Shown piece after piece: positions 23,937-31,797 of a DNA stretch of 64,000 nucleotides. The DNA comes from RGIG1681 sp045594425 (GTDB taxonomy: Bacteria; Bacillota; Clostridia; Christensenellales; UBA1242). The stretch is from assembly GCA_045594425.1 (NCBI GenBank), contig JAZNYK010000006.1, positions 124,001 through 188,000 on the forward strand, in the 5' to 3' direction. The stretch's first letter is position 1. Each line of letters starts with the position of its first letter. The position numbers and the translations under genes were made by a program. The notes under the pieces were generated by a model that was not told the origin of the DNA, made no database searches, and saw only the letters and a program-made list of their open reading frames with translations.

Positions 23937-25883
23937 CTAAGAGTTTATCCTTTCAATAAACTTGGTAATAACCTTCTTTTTAAATTCTAGATACTGATTC
24001 GTCTCAAACACAAATACAAATCTTGACCCTATTTCTCTTTCAATATCATCTTCTTCTGTTAATGATTCAGTATAATCACTAAAAGTTTCTTCTGCTTCTT
24101 TTATATACATTTTTGTATAATCACATTGAACTTCAGATAGTTTCGTCTTTAACAATTCTATTTTCTTACAAATTAAATTATTTTTTAATAAGGTCTCATT
24201 TATCTTCTTAGGAATAAAAATAAAATTAAATACATCATCTTTTAAAAGTCTAATATTTTCAGAATAGTTACAACTAAATTCTTTAGTTCCAATCTTAACT
24301 ATATATTTTCCAGAATCATTTATCAAAAAATGTTCTACCGAAAAATTATCAACAGAATTCAAATAATCTGTTAATTTCGAATAAGCACCACCTCTAATAA
24401 CAATTTTTTCGCCTTTTATTTGAAAAAAATTATAAATAGATGCAAGCATTTTTGCTTTGTATTGTTGCGAAATATTTAAACCATCTTCATCGACATTAAA
24501 TTGCGTATTATTTATATTTCTAGTTAACCACTCTAAAGTTGTCATATTTTTAATTTTACTAAGCAACTTTACTTGTATATTTTTTTCTTTTATTATATCT
24601 GTAATCATTTCAGTATTTTTTCTTATTTTTGATAAAGATAATAAATTACAATACATAACAATAGAATAAATCGTTTCTGCAATCTTTTTTCTGTTTAAAT
24701 CATTAGCATCTTGTAATTCTAAAAAGTACTTTATTATAAATGCATTCGTAATAAGCATCGTTTGATCTTTTAATATCGTAGAAATATAACTATTTATAAT
24801 ATTATACTGCACATTGGATATTTGAGCTTTTGTTAAGATATCTTTTAACTTTGGAGATATTCCAGAAGGATTATTTTTTATTTCAACAAGTATTTCTAAT
24901 ATTGAATTCAACCTTTTTAGCATATTTCTAAAATATGTTTTATTATTGACAACTTTTATTATATGAGTACCCTCATAATACATCGAACCATCTATTTCAA
25001 TACTATGTTTCAATAGGAAGTCTTTTCCAAATCGTACATCCATATATTTCTCATTTAAATATAAATCACAATATAAGAAATGTTGTAACATATCAACAAT
25101 TTCATATTTTTTCTTTTTAAAACCCTCATTGAAATTAGAGTTTAACTGCTTTAACATTCTCCATGATTGTTTTATTTCATCGCCTGAATCAATAGAATAT
25201 AAATAACTAGCAAAAATATCTTCATCATCCAATTGAACGCCTTTTAAATTAACATCTAAAAAATATTGCATACCTTTACTTGATGAAGTATCACTAGAAA
25301 CAATAACATTAAAAACACTGTTTTTTAAATTTTGTAAAAAATCAGCAACTTTCTCTTTATTATTAATAACTTGACACTGTGTAATTTCTTTGTAAATTAA
25401 ACAGTAAGAATCTAATTGCCTGTAATAATCTAAAGTTACAATGTTATTAATTTGCTCTTCATTTAGACCATCTAAAGTATAATTATTTTCCCTTAATTTC
25501 TGAAATGATGGAAAATTCTCAATTTTTAAAGAACATTGTTCAAATATATCTAAGTCTTCCTCATATTTGCTTCTTATATAATCCAAAATCATTAATAAAA
25601 TAGTAATTCTCTGTTGACCATCTATTATATCAAATACATTTCCACCACTTTCTTTTAAAATAATATTTCCTAGGAATATATTGTTTTTTGACAAATCTCT
25701 AATTAATTCTAATAGTTGCTGTTTACCCCATCTTAATTCTCTTTGAAAGCTTGGAATGTTATACTCTCTACATGGAGCCAATACTTTTACTTCCGAATTT
25801 CCACTATTTGTTTGTATATTAATTTTAGATTCTTTATTATGTAAAAAATATTCCAAATTAATAATAGTACCAAAAAGATCCAT
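23937..25883 (-). CDS. DUF262 GmrSD/SspE-like protein with degenerate DUF1524 end
   Basis: 648 residues. The N-terminal DUF262 domain has YNIPSFQRELRWG (41-53) and the nucleotide-binding DGQQR at 88-92. Near the C-terminus (about 515-575) the pattern SVEHF ... FNFIFIPKKINETL recalls the EH...N...N core of DUF1524 HNH nucleases, though degenerate. GmrSD cuts modified DNA, and SspE couples DUF262 sensing of phosphorothioates to DNA nicking, so this is a candidate effector here. It starts behind AAAGGAGAAAAT and a TGTTATAAT -10 (25918-25923). Confidence 0.82.
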   Translation of the reverse strand: MDLFGTIINLEYFLHNKESKINIQTNSGNSEVKVLAPCREYNIPSFQRELRWGKQQLLELIRDLSKNNIFLGNIILKESGGNVFDIIDGQQRITILLMILDYIRSKYEEDLDIFEQCSLKIENFPSFQKLRENNYTLDGLNEEQINNIVTLDYYRQLDSYCLIYKEITQCQVINNKEKVADFLQNLKNSVFNVIVSSDTSSSKGMQYFLDVNLKGVQLDDEDIFASYLYSIDSGDEIKQSWRMLKQLNSNFNEGFKKKKYEIVDMLQHFLYCDLYLNEKYMDVRFGKDFLLKHSIEIDGSMYYEGTHIIKVVNNKTYFRNMLKRLNSILEILVEIKNNPSGISPKLKDILTKAQISNVQYNIINSYISTILKDQTMLITNAFIIKYFLELQDANDLNRKKIAETIYSIVMYCNLLSLSKIRKNTEMITDIIKEKNIQVKLLSKIKNMTTLEWLTRNINNTQFNVDEDGLNISQQYKAKMLASIYNFFQIKGEKIVIRGGAYSKLTDYLNSVDNFSVEHFLINDSGKYIVKIGTKEFSCNYSENIRLLKDDVFNFIFIPKKINETLLKNNLICKKIELLKTKLSEVQCDYTKMYIKEAEETFSDYTESLTEEDDIEREIGSRFVFVFETNQYLEFKKKVITKFIERINS

Positions 25884-25917
25884 ATTTTCTCCTTTGCAAA
25901 CCCTTGTATTTATTTAC

Positions 25918-25923
25918 ATTATA
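25918..25923 (-). promoter_or_regulatory. extended -10 upstream of the DUF262 gene
   Basis: Minus strand TATGTTATAAT gives a TG-extended -10 with no good -35. It could supply an internal start for the effector operon. Confidence 0.45.
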
Positions 25924-25993
25924 ACATACAAATAAAATTTTTCTATAAAATTACTGAAGAAAAACAGTAAATTTTACATTTACCGTTTCTTAT

Positions 25994-27070
25994 TTAAGTT
26001 TTCCATTTAAATATTGTTGCAATTTTATTTTTAATGTTAACTGTATAAGCAACCTTTCCTTTTGAATTCTTTATTATAATTTCAAAATTATCACAAGGTA
26101 TTATTATTGACATCTTATTGATGTACTCATTTATATCCTCCTTTTGTAATTCAACAAATGTTTTTAATGTAAGAAAATATACACCCATCTTATACTCACT
26201 GCTTAAAATTTCTATCCCATAATTCTTTGATATTTCCATAAGTATTATTTCTTTACCTTCAAAGCAATCTACAGGAACACTTTCCTGGTGTAATTCTAAA
26301 ATTTTTTCATCAAACAAAGAATGATATTCAATAAATATAACATCATAAATTAAACGAAATAAGCATCCTAAAGTATCTATTTTAATAGTTATTTCTTCTA
26401 AATCCTTCAATTGAATAACTTTATTAACTCTTCCATTACTGTATGTAATATGAATATCTTCACTCCTATCCATTCTGTAACTTTTATGTTCAGCAATATT
26501 TCTCCATTGGTTGATATTGATATCATTTAAATATTCATTAAAAATAAATTTATATACTGGATCAAATTCTGAAAGTCCACCTACCATTTCTCCCAGTGTT
26601 TTTGTTCTTTCCTTGTTACAAAATAAATTATAATGCAATAATATTTGTGGCTTAATATATACTTCAACCACAGTATTTATCAAATTAAATAAATATTGCA
26701 TTTTTATATTCCCTTGTTCTGGAGGTTCATAATTATTTATCAAAGCATTCTCTGCAAAATGTCTAAAACTATCTGATATATTACAATAATTTTCATTGAT
26801 AATCTCACTAAAATATTCAACATCAGCGGTCTTATTTCTTATTAAATTAAGAATATCATTTAAAATATCCTTATCACTAAAAAATTGTTTAACTCTTTTA
26901 TAATAGGTATAATCATAATTTAAAACCCCAAATTCGCAAATTTTTTTCAACTCTTGCTTACTAGTAATAAAAAATATTTCCTTTAATTCATTATAAACAT
27001 CCTCTACTGTAAATCTTCCACATTGTGCCATCTCGTTTTTTAAACTTTTAAACAACTCTTTCTTATCCAT
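25994..27070 (-). CDS. HEPN-like protein at the head of the effector operon
   Basis: 358 residues, otherwise unrecognised. RNIAEH at 190-195 fits the RX4-6H motif of HEPN ribonucleases and follows a helix-rich region (FRHFAENALINN, VYKFIFNEYLND). The C-terminal 130 residues are alpha/beta. It starts behind GAAGGGGAT and promoter TTGATT-16-TATAAT (27125-27152). It is first of seven genes running to 17742. RNA cleavage during infection is the usual HEPN role; activity here is inferred from one motif. Confidence 0.6.
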   Translation of the reverse strand: MDKKELFKSLKNEMAQCGRFTVEDVYNELKEIFFITSKQELKKICEFGVLNYDYTYYKRVKQFFSDKDILNDILNLIRNKTADVEYFSEIINENYCNISDSFRHFAENALINNYEPPEQGNIKMQYLFNLINTVVEVYIKPQILLHYNLFCNKERTKTLGEMVGGLSEFDPVYKFIFNEYLNDININQWRNIAEHKSYRMDRSEDIHITYSNGRVNKVIQLKDLEEITIKIDTLGCLFRLIYDVIFIEYHSLFDEKILELHQESVPVDCFEGKEIILMEISKNYGIEILSSEYKMGVYFLTLKTFVELQKEDINEYINKMSIIIPCDNFEIIIKNSKGKVAYTVNIKNKIATIFKWKT

Positions 27071-27124
27071 ATATCCCCTTCGAATTTAAATAATATTTCA
27101 TATAAACCTTTACATTATCTTATA

Positions 27125-27152
27125 ATTATACCACAATGTCTTATTAAATCAA
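27125..27152 (-). promoter_or_regulatory. promoter of the phosphorothioation effector operon
   Basis: Minus strand: TTGATT (27152-27147), 16-bp spacer, TATAAT (27130-27125) with a TGG extension. Confidence 0.7.
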
Positions 27153-27236
27153 TAAATTCGACATTTTTTGCAAATATAATGATGCTATACCATCATTTTC
27201 CTCCTTTTTGTGGGGTTGTTTGAGGGGTTTTAGGAT

Positions 27237-27348
27237 ATCAGGTTTTTCGGCTGGGTCAAAGGCAAAATTTATTTTGCCATTTTTTTATTGTGCTGAATTT
27301 GAAACATAAATTTTGGCTTTTTCTTTGACTCATCCGTGCAAACCTGAT
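27237..27348. repeat. nested imperfect palindrome before recombinase 2
   Basis: ATCAGGTTT (27237-27245) pairs with AAACCTGAT (27340-27348); GGGTCAAAG (27253-27261) pairs with CTTTGACTC (27323-27331) at 8 of 9. Inside is a terminator-like hairpin GGCAAAA-TTTA-TTTTGCC (27261-27278) with T7. Apart from that inner hairpin it resembles the elements flanking recombinase 1. Confidence 0.6.
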
Positions 27349-27385
27349 TTTTTCTTTGGTAAATTTTTTCAAAAAGGAGGAAATT

Positions 27386-27469
27386 ATGTTACCGAAAGTT
27401 CACACGACTTCACATCAACTTCACATAACTTCACATTGTTTTACGTATTTTTCACATTGTTTTACATAA
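27386..27469 (+). CDS. possible 27-residue His/Thr-rich leader peptide
   Basis: A near-perfect ribosome site AAAGGAGG sits 5 bp before ATG 27386; the frame ends TAA 27467-27469 and is written through the TTCACA array, giving repeated TSH/HCFT units and five His. Array A near recombinase 1 has no matching frame, so DNA-level function of the repeats is more likely than the peptide. A leader peptide controlling the recombinase is possible. Confidence 0.25.
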   Translation: MLPKVHTTSHQLHITSHCFTYFSHCFT

Positions 27470-27477
27470 ACTTCACA
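27399..27477 (+). repeat. helically phased TTCACA array before recombinase 2
   Basis: TTCACA starts at 27399, 27409, 27420, 27430, 27451 and 27472, with TTTACG at 27440 and TTTACA at 27461 filling the gaps: spacings 10, 11, 10, 10, 11, 10, 11. A weaker CTCATA follows at 27482. All copies face the same side of the helix. It shares ACATAACTTCACATT with array A (2537-2604). Confidence 0.8.
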
Positions 27478-27534
27478 CAATCTCATAACACTTTTTAAAA
27501 ATCTTAGTTATTCTAAAATCAGGAGGAAAAAAAT

Positions 27535-29043
27535 ATGAAGACAGCAGTTATTTATGCAAGATATTCAAGCGATAAGCAAACCGATCAATCTATTGAAGGA
27601 CAACTTCGAGTTTGCAATGATTACGCAAATAGAAACAAAATTTTAGTTGTTGGCACATATATTGACCGTGCAACGACAGGAACTAATGATAATCGTATTG
27701 ATTTTCAAAGAATGATGCGTGATAGTTTCAAAAAAGAATGGGATTATATCTTAGTTTATAAACTAGATAGATTCTCAAGAAACAAATACGAGATGGCTAT
27801 GCACAGAAAAACTCTCAGGGATAATGACGTTAAAATTTTATCAGCCAGTGAGCACATACCCGAAACACCCGAAGGAATTCTTATGGAATCTTTGCTTGAA
27901 GGTATGGCTGAATATTACTCAGCTGAACTATCTCAAAAAGTTAAAAGAGGACAAAACGAAAACAGACAAAAAGGACTATATACTGGAGGTCCACTTCTTT
28001 ATGGTTATCAAGTAAAAGATAGATCTATATCTATCAACGAAGACGAAGCTCAAATTGTCAAATATATTTTCGAAAGCCATGCATCAGGAAAATACGCCAG
28101 AGAAATTTGTGAAGAGTTGACTGAAAGAGGCATTTACCACATAGGCAAACCATTTCAAGAAAATACTGTCATTAAGTTTTTGAAAAACGAAAAGTATATT
28201 GGCATTTATAGACACGGGGACGAAGTTTTCACAAACATCTACCCTGCTATAATTCCAAAACATTTGTTTTATGCTGTAAGAGAAAGATTGGCTGCAAACC
28301 ATTATGGAAAACATTCACTAGAAACAAAATATCTTTTAGGCGATAAACTCTTTTGCGGTTATTGTGGACATAAAATGCTATCCACTTCCGGTGCCGGAAA
28401 AGATGGAGTTCTTCGAAGATATTATAATTGCCACGGCAGAGTTAAATTAAAAACCTGTAAAAAACGCAGCGTTAGAAAAGAACTTATAGAAAACCTTGTT
28501 GTTGAAGTTACTTTTAAAATTTTTGAAAACAAAGAAAACTTAAATTTTCTTGCCGATAAAGTTATTGAACTTCATAATTCAAAAATTGAAAACCATTCAG
28601 TTCTTAATATCTTAGAAAAAGAAAGAGATGAAGTAAGTAATAATCTTAACAACATTATGATGTGTTTAGAACAAGGAATAACAAGCGAATCAACAAAAAA
28701 GAGACTTCTGGAACTTGATAAACGATTAAAAGAATTGAACGAAAAGATATCACTAGAAAAGCAAAAAGACAGAAAACCAATTCTTTCAAAAAAAGATGTT
28801 ATATACTTTATAACCCATCAATTAAAACAAGAACCCGACGTAATAATTCAATTACTAGTCAAGAAAGTAATTATTTATGACGACAAAGTTGAAATTATTT
28901 TTAACTACACTCACAAAAAGGACACCCTTGATTCCCTTCAAGAGTGCCCTTTTTATATTGACAAAATTTCAAGAACAATCAAAAATACGAAAATCAATCA
29001 AAATGATTATGAATTGACTTTTGAACTTGAAGCTTATTTTTAA
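27535..29043 (+). CDS. large serine recombinase 2
   Basis: 502 residues, same layout as recombinase 1: resolvase domain MKTAVIYARYSS (Ser 11/12) with LDRFSRN near 75; recombinase domain about 160-265; zinc ribbon CGYC ... CHGRVKLKTC (about 280-310); coiled coil about 345-420. The first 60 residues match recombinase 1 at most positions. It starts behind CAGGAGGAAAAAAAT. Unlike recombinase 1 it keeps LLEGMAEYYSAELSQKV, a common family stretch where recombinase 1 reads MIINFNDYYSKELSEKV. A terminator-like hairpin lies in its last 45 codons (28914-28955). Confidence 0.93.
   Translation: MKTAVIYARYSSDKQTDQSIEGQLRVCNDYANRNKILVVGTYIDRATTGTNDNRIDFQRMMRDSFKKEWDYILVYKLDRFSRNKYEMAMHRKTLRDNDVKILSASEHIPETPEGILMESLLEGMAEYYSAELSQKVKRGQNENRQKGLYTGGPLLYGYQVKDRSISINEDEAQIVKYIFESHASGKYAREICEELTERGIYHIGKPFQENTVIKFLKNEKYIGIYRHGDEVFTNIYPAIIPKHLFYAVRERLAANHYGKHSLETKYLLGDKLFCGYCGHKMLSTSGAGKDGVLRRYYNCHGRVKLKTCKKRSVRKELIENLVVEVTFKIFENKENLNFLADKVIELHNSKIENHSVLNILEKERDEVSNNLNNIMMCLEQGITSESTKKRLLELDKRLKELNEKISLEKQKDRKPILSKKDVIYFITHQLKQEPDVIIQLLVKKVIIYDDKVEIIFNYTHKKDTLDSLQECPFYIDKISRTIKNTKINQNDYELTFELEAYF
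28914..28955 (+). terminator. terminator-like hairpin inside recombinase 2 coding region
   Basis: AAAAAGGACACCCTTGA and TCAAGAGTGCCCTTTTT pair at 15 of 17 positions around a 5-nt loop, followed by TATATTG. It sits about 30 codons before the stop, comparable to recombinase 1. Confidence 0.55.
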
Positions 29044-29077
29044 TTGCATTAATTAAATCATAAATGACAATCTAACC

Positions 29078-29106
29078 TTGAAATAATTTTTAAATTTTGA
29101 TAAAAT
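29078..29106 (+). promoter_or_regulatory. promoter of the 29129 gene
   Basis: TTGAAA (29078-29083), 17-bp spacer, TAAAAT (29101-29106). Confidence 0.6.
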
Positions 29107-29128
29107 ACACGTAAGGAGAAAAATATAT

Positions 29129-29986
29129 ATGTATCACAGCTGTTCTCAAGATGAATTAAGATCCCATTGCAAACAAAATTTAGAAAATTTTGAAATTTGG
29201 GCAAGAAATTTAATTCACGAAAAAATGCTCGAATCTTATGGTGTTAATTATATAAATTATCAAAAAGACGATGGAACCTTTTTACTAAAAAGAGAACTTC
29301 GTGAACATGTGTCAGGAATGTTAAAAAAAAATCCAGAAAGATGTAAAAAACCTGTGGATACATTGTTTATAGATGATATTATTTATATTTTATGTCACAG
29401 CACATTATACAAATCTTTATTTAAAGAAGCACTAGACGAAATTTACCCAGACGGATGTTCAGAAGTAAGAACCATACTATCAAGGCTAGTCCCTATCAGA
29501 AATTCTCTTTCTCATTCAAACCCTATATCTATACATCAAGTTGAAAGAGTGATATGTTATACACATGATTTTATTGAAGGATTAAAAATTTATTACACAA
29601 AAAAAGGAAAAGAAAAAATGTGGAATGTTCCATCTATTATAAAAGTGAAAGACTCTTTAGGAAATGTTTTTGAAAATTTAAATAATGACAAGCACACTAT
29701 CGTTCTTGAAGTAAATCAACAATTATATTGTGGTGATAGTTATTCTGTTGAAGTTGAAATTGATCCGTCATTCTCTAAATCTAATTATGATATAGTTTGG
29801 AAATGTAAAAATAAAAACCTAAAAGACCAAACATCAAATACTTTAAATTTAAAATTTACCCCAAAAGATGTTGGTATGTTATATGGAATTCACTGCACAG
29901 TCATTTCAAAAAATGAGTGGCATAAATTCACTCTTCATGATAGTGAAATTTTACTTTGCCTAACAATACTTCCACCTAAAAACTAA
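29129..29986 (+). CDS. Swt1-like HEPN protein with beta-sandwich C-terminus
   Basis: 285 residues. Residues 20-155 are helical and end in PIRNSLSHSNP, where RNSLSH (124-129) fits the RX4H HEPN motif; FEIWARNLIHEKM at the N-terminus recalls Swt1-type HEPN domains. Residues 190-285 look like an Ig-like beta sandwich (YSVEVEIDPSF, LNLKFTPKDVGMLYGIHC). The gene has its own promoter and an AAGGAG site. It is the last accessory gene before chromosomal genes. Ribonuclease activity is inferred. Confidence 0.6.
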   Translation: MYHSCSQDELRSHCKQNLENFEIWARNLIHEKMLESYGVNYINYQKDDGTFLLKRELREHVSGMLKKNPERCKKPVDTLFIDDIIYILCHSTLYKSLFKEALDEIYPDGCSEVRTILSRLVPIRNSLSHSNPISIHQVERVICYTHDFIEGLKIYYTKKGKEKMWNVPSIIKVKDSLGNVFENLNNDKHTIVLEVNQQLYCGDSYSVEVEIDPSFSKSNYDIVWKCKNKNLKDQTSNTLNLKFTPKDVGMLYGIHCTVISKNEWHKFTLHDSEILLCLTILPPKN

Positions 29987-30247
29987 TATCAAATTTTATA
30001 ATATATATTTTATATTTTCTACCCTATTACAATAAAATTGAATAGTGTTAAATCTTCATAAACCCCGATATTTTTCAGCATTTATAAAAAAATAGAGTTA
30101 ATAAAAATGAGTGCCGCAGATGGGTTTTTGAACCCCATAAGATTAATATAATGGTTGCATATGATTAACGTCAAGTTTATCTGATTTTGAGATATTAATA
30201 TGTGTGTTTTTGCAAGCAAAAAACAAGCCAATAAAGTTGGCTTGTTT
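29987..30247. other. gene-free strip at island/chromosome junction
   Basis: No gene is seen in these 261 bp. ATGGGTTTTTGAACCCCAT (30118-30136) is a small imperfect palindrome with no tRNA or terminator context. The right end is the terminator at 30218-30249. The style of the sequence changes here from very AT-rich accessory genes to the chromosomal type, so an attachment site could lie within it. Confidence 0.4.
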
Positions 30248-30249
30248 TT
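30218..30249. terminator. bidirectional terminator
   Basis: AAAAAACAAGCCAA, TAAAG, TTGGCTTGTTTTT. It closes the minus-strand methyltransferase gene. Confidence 0.8.
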
Positions 30250-31018
30250 AAATCTTTTTTAGGATATCTAAAATGTGTGAACTTGCACCCAAAAGTTCTG
30301 GTCGTTCGCAAATGCTCATTTGGTATTTTTTATAAATCTCAAAATCTTCAGATGAAAGTTTGTTGATGACGGGTCTAATATAATCAGTTGCTCCATCAAC
30401 TCCAATAATTTTCACTCTTTCAAGACCTGCATCATCCTTGAGTTTATTGATTTCTTCAATCCTCACATAACTATACAAATCTTCTTTGCCAGTGATAGTT
30501 TGAAAAGAATCATCTAATTTGCCTTCAGATAACACCTTTTGCAAATTGCCTTCTTTGAACGCATAAGTGATAACAGCATATTCATTCATTAAATACATAA
30601 TCAAAATATGACCATCTTTTCTAACAATGCGCTTTGCTTCATTGATAGCCTTAAGTTTATCTTGGTGTGAAAACAAATGATAAGTTGGTCCAAACAAAAG
30701 AACAATATCAAAACTTTCATCTGCAAGTTTAAGTTTAATTGCATCACCATGCTTTGCAACAACCTTATCAGATTTCATCTTTATCTGACTAACATTCTTT
30801 TTAACGTATTCAACAGCCGTTACATTATGTCCTTCATCAGCAAGAAGAACCGAATATCTGCCCGTGCCTGCTCCAATATCTGCAATATCAAGACCTTTTC
30901 TGTCACCAATTATTTCATGAATATATTTCATTGCAACAGCAAATTCAACCTGACCGTGTCTTGAAAGCAACCTTTTATCTTCATTAAACTTGTTATAATA
31001 TTTTTCTAATTCATCCAT
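30248..31018 (-). CDS. class I SAM-dependent methyltransferase
   Basis: 256 residues from ATG 31018 (AGGTGG). Motif I ADIGAGTGRYSVLLA is near residues 42-56, an acidic motif II (VTAVEYV) follows, and motif IV FDIVLLFGPTYHLF is near 105. The UbiE/Methyltransf_11 fold is clear; the substrate (small molecule or RNA) is not. Monocistronic. Confidence 0.8.
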   Translation of the reverse strand: MDELEKYYNKFNEDKRLLSRHGQVEFAVAMKYIHEIIGDRKGLDIADIGAGTGRYSVLLADEGHNVTAVEYVKKNVSQIKMKSDKVVAKHGDAIKLKLADESFDIVLLFGPTYHLFSHQDKLKAINEAKRIVRKDGHILIMYLMNEYAVITYAFKEGNLQKVLSEGKLDDSFQTITGKEDLYSYVRIEEINKLKDDAGLERVKIIGVDGATDYIRPVINKLSSEDFEIYKKYQMSICERPELLGASSHILDILKKI

Positions 31019-31148
31019 AAACCACCTATAACGCACAAATTATAACAAAATTAACAATATATTTCAATAAAACCTAACAACAAATTATTTAAATCCAATA
31101 TATTATTTAAATAAATAATAATAAAATTTTCACCATTCACCCAAATTT

Positions 31149-31187
31149 ATAATCATTATTGACAAATGATTTTCATTTTGATAAAAT
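31149..31187 (+). promoter_or_regulatory. promoter with Fur-like palindromes
   Basis: TTGACA (31159-31164), 17-bp spacer, TAAAAT (31182-31187). The spacer contains the palindrome AAATGA-TTT-TCATTT (31164-31178), and AATCATTAT lies just upstream (31151-31159). Both resemble Fur-box halves. Metal or redox control of the next gene is an inference. Confidence 0.5.
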
Positions 31188-31232
31188 GTAACCAGATGCG
31201 TGACAAATCTATACACAAAAGGAGATACAATC

Positions 31233-31721
31233 ATGAGCATTATAGATAATTTGTTTCATCATGATGAAATCGAACCTGCAGACCGCAAAGACTATTTGAT
31301 TGCACTTGTTCAAAAGTTTAAAGCAGAAAATCGTTTCCGCGAAGTTGACGAGGGCGTGCACGTTGCACAAGGACAATCTTTTGGCTCAAATAAAGAAACT
31401 CAACAATCTGTTGACTTTGTAGCAATTGACATCCCTGCTGACACAACTTATTCTCACTCAAGAGTAAGCAATGAAGGCTTTAAATATGATATTTATTCAT
31501 TCCTTTCAGGAAGAGAATTTGGATACATTGTTTTAGACGGAAAAGATATTGAATATGCAATCACTGGAAATGGCAACAACTTTGAAGAATTCAAAGATAA
31601 CAAAATTGCAAAAATTCCAGAATCAAAAACTGTTGGCGGTTTAACATCTTTGGAAGGATTTGCTGAAGCAATCACAGCCATTCGTGAATATCAAAAACAA
31701 TCTCTTTCACTTGCAAAATAG
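31233..31721 (+). CDS. unknown conserved-looking cytosolic protein
   Basis: 162 residues from ATG 31233 behind AAAGGAGATACAATC; an upstream in-frame start at 31200 would lie just after the -10. Acidic, no signal, membrane segment or known motif; the N-terminus (MSIIDNLFHHDEIEPADRKD) is His/Asp-rich and might bind metal. The Fur-like promoter hints at iron or oxidative control. Confidence 0.6.
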   Translation: MSIIDNLFHHDEIEPADRKDYLIALVQKFKAENRFREVDEGVHVAQGQSFGSNKETQQSVDFVAIDIPADTTYSHSRVSNEGFKYDIYSFLSGREFGYIVLDGKDIEYAITGNGNNFEEFKDNKIAKIPESKTVGGLTSLEGFAEAITAIREYQKQSLSLAK

Positions 31722-31756
31722 TCAGGTTCAACACGCTAGTTAATTGAAAGCATCAA

Positions 31757-31791
31757 AAAAGAAGTAGATTCTCATCTACTTCATTTTTTTT
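31757..31791. terminator. bidirectional terminator
   Basis: GAAGTAGAT-TCTC-ATCTACTTC followed by ATTTTTTTT, between convergent genes. Confidence 0.8.
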
Positions 31792-31797
31792 GCGCAA

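Noticed and set aside
27399..27477. Short CRISPR-like array
   Set aside because: The repeat is only about 6 bp at 10-11 bp spacing with no spacers of CRISPR size and no cas genes.
30118..30136. T-arm-like GGGTTTTTGAACCCC as a tRNA remnant
   Set aside because: The remaining arms and CCA-end context of a tRNA are missing.
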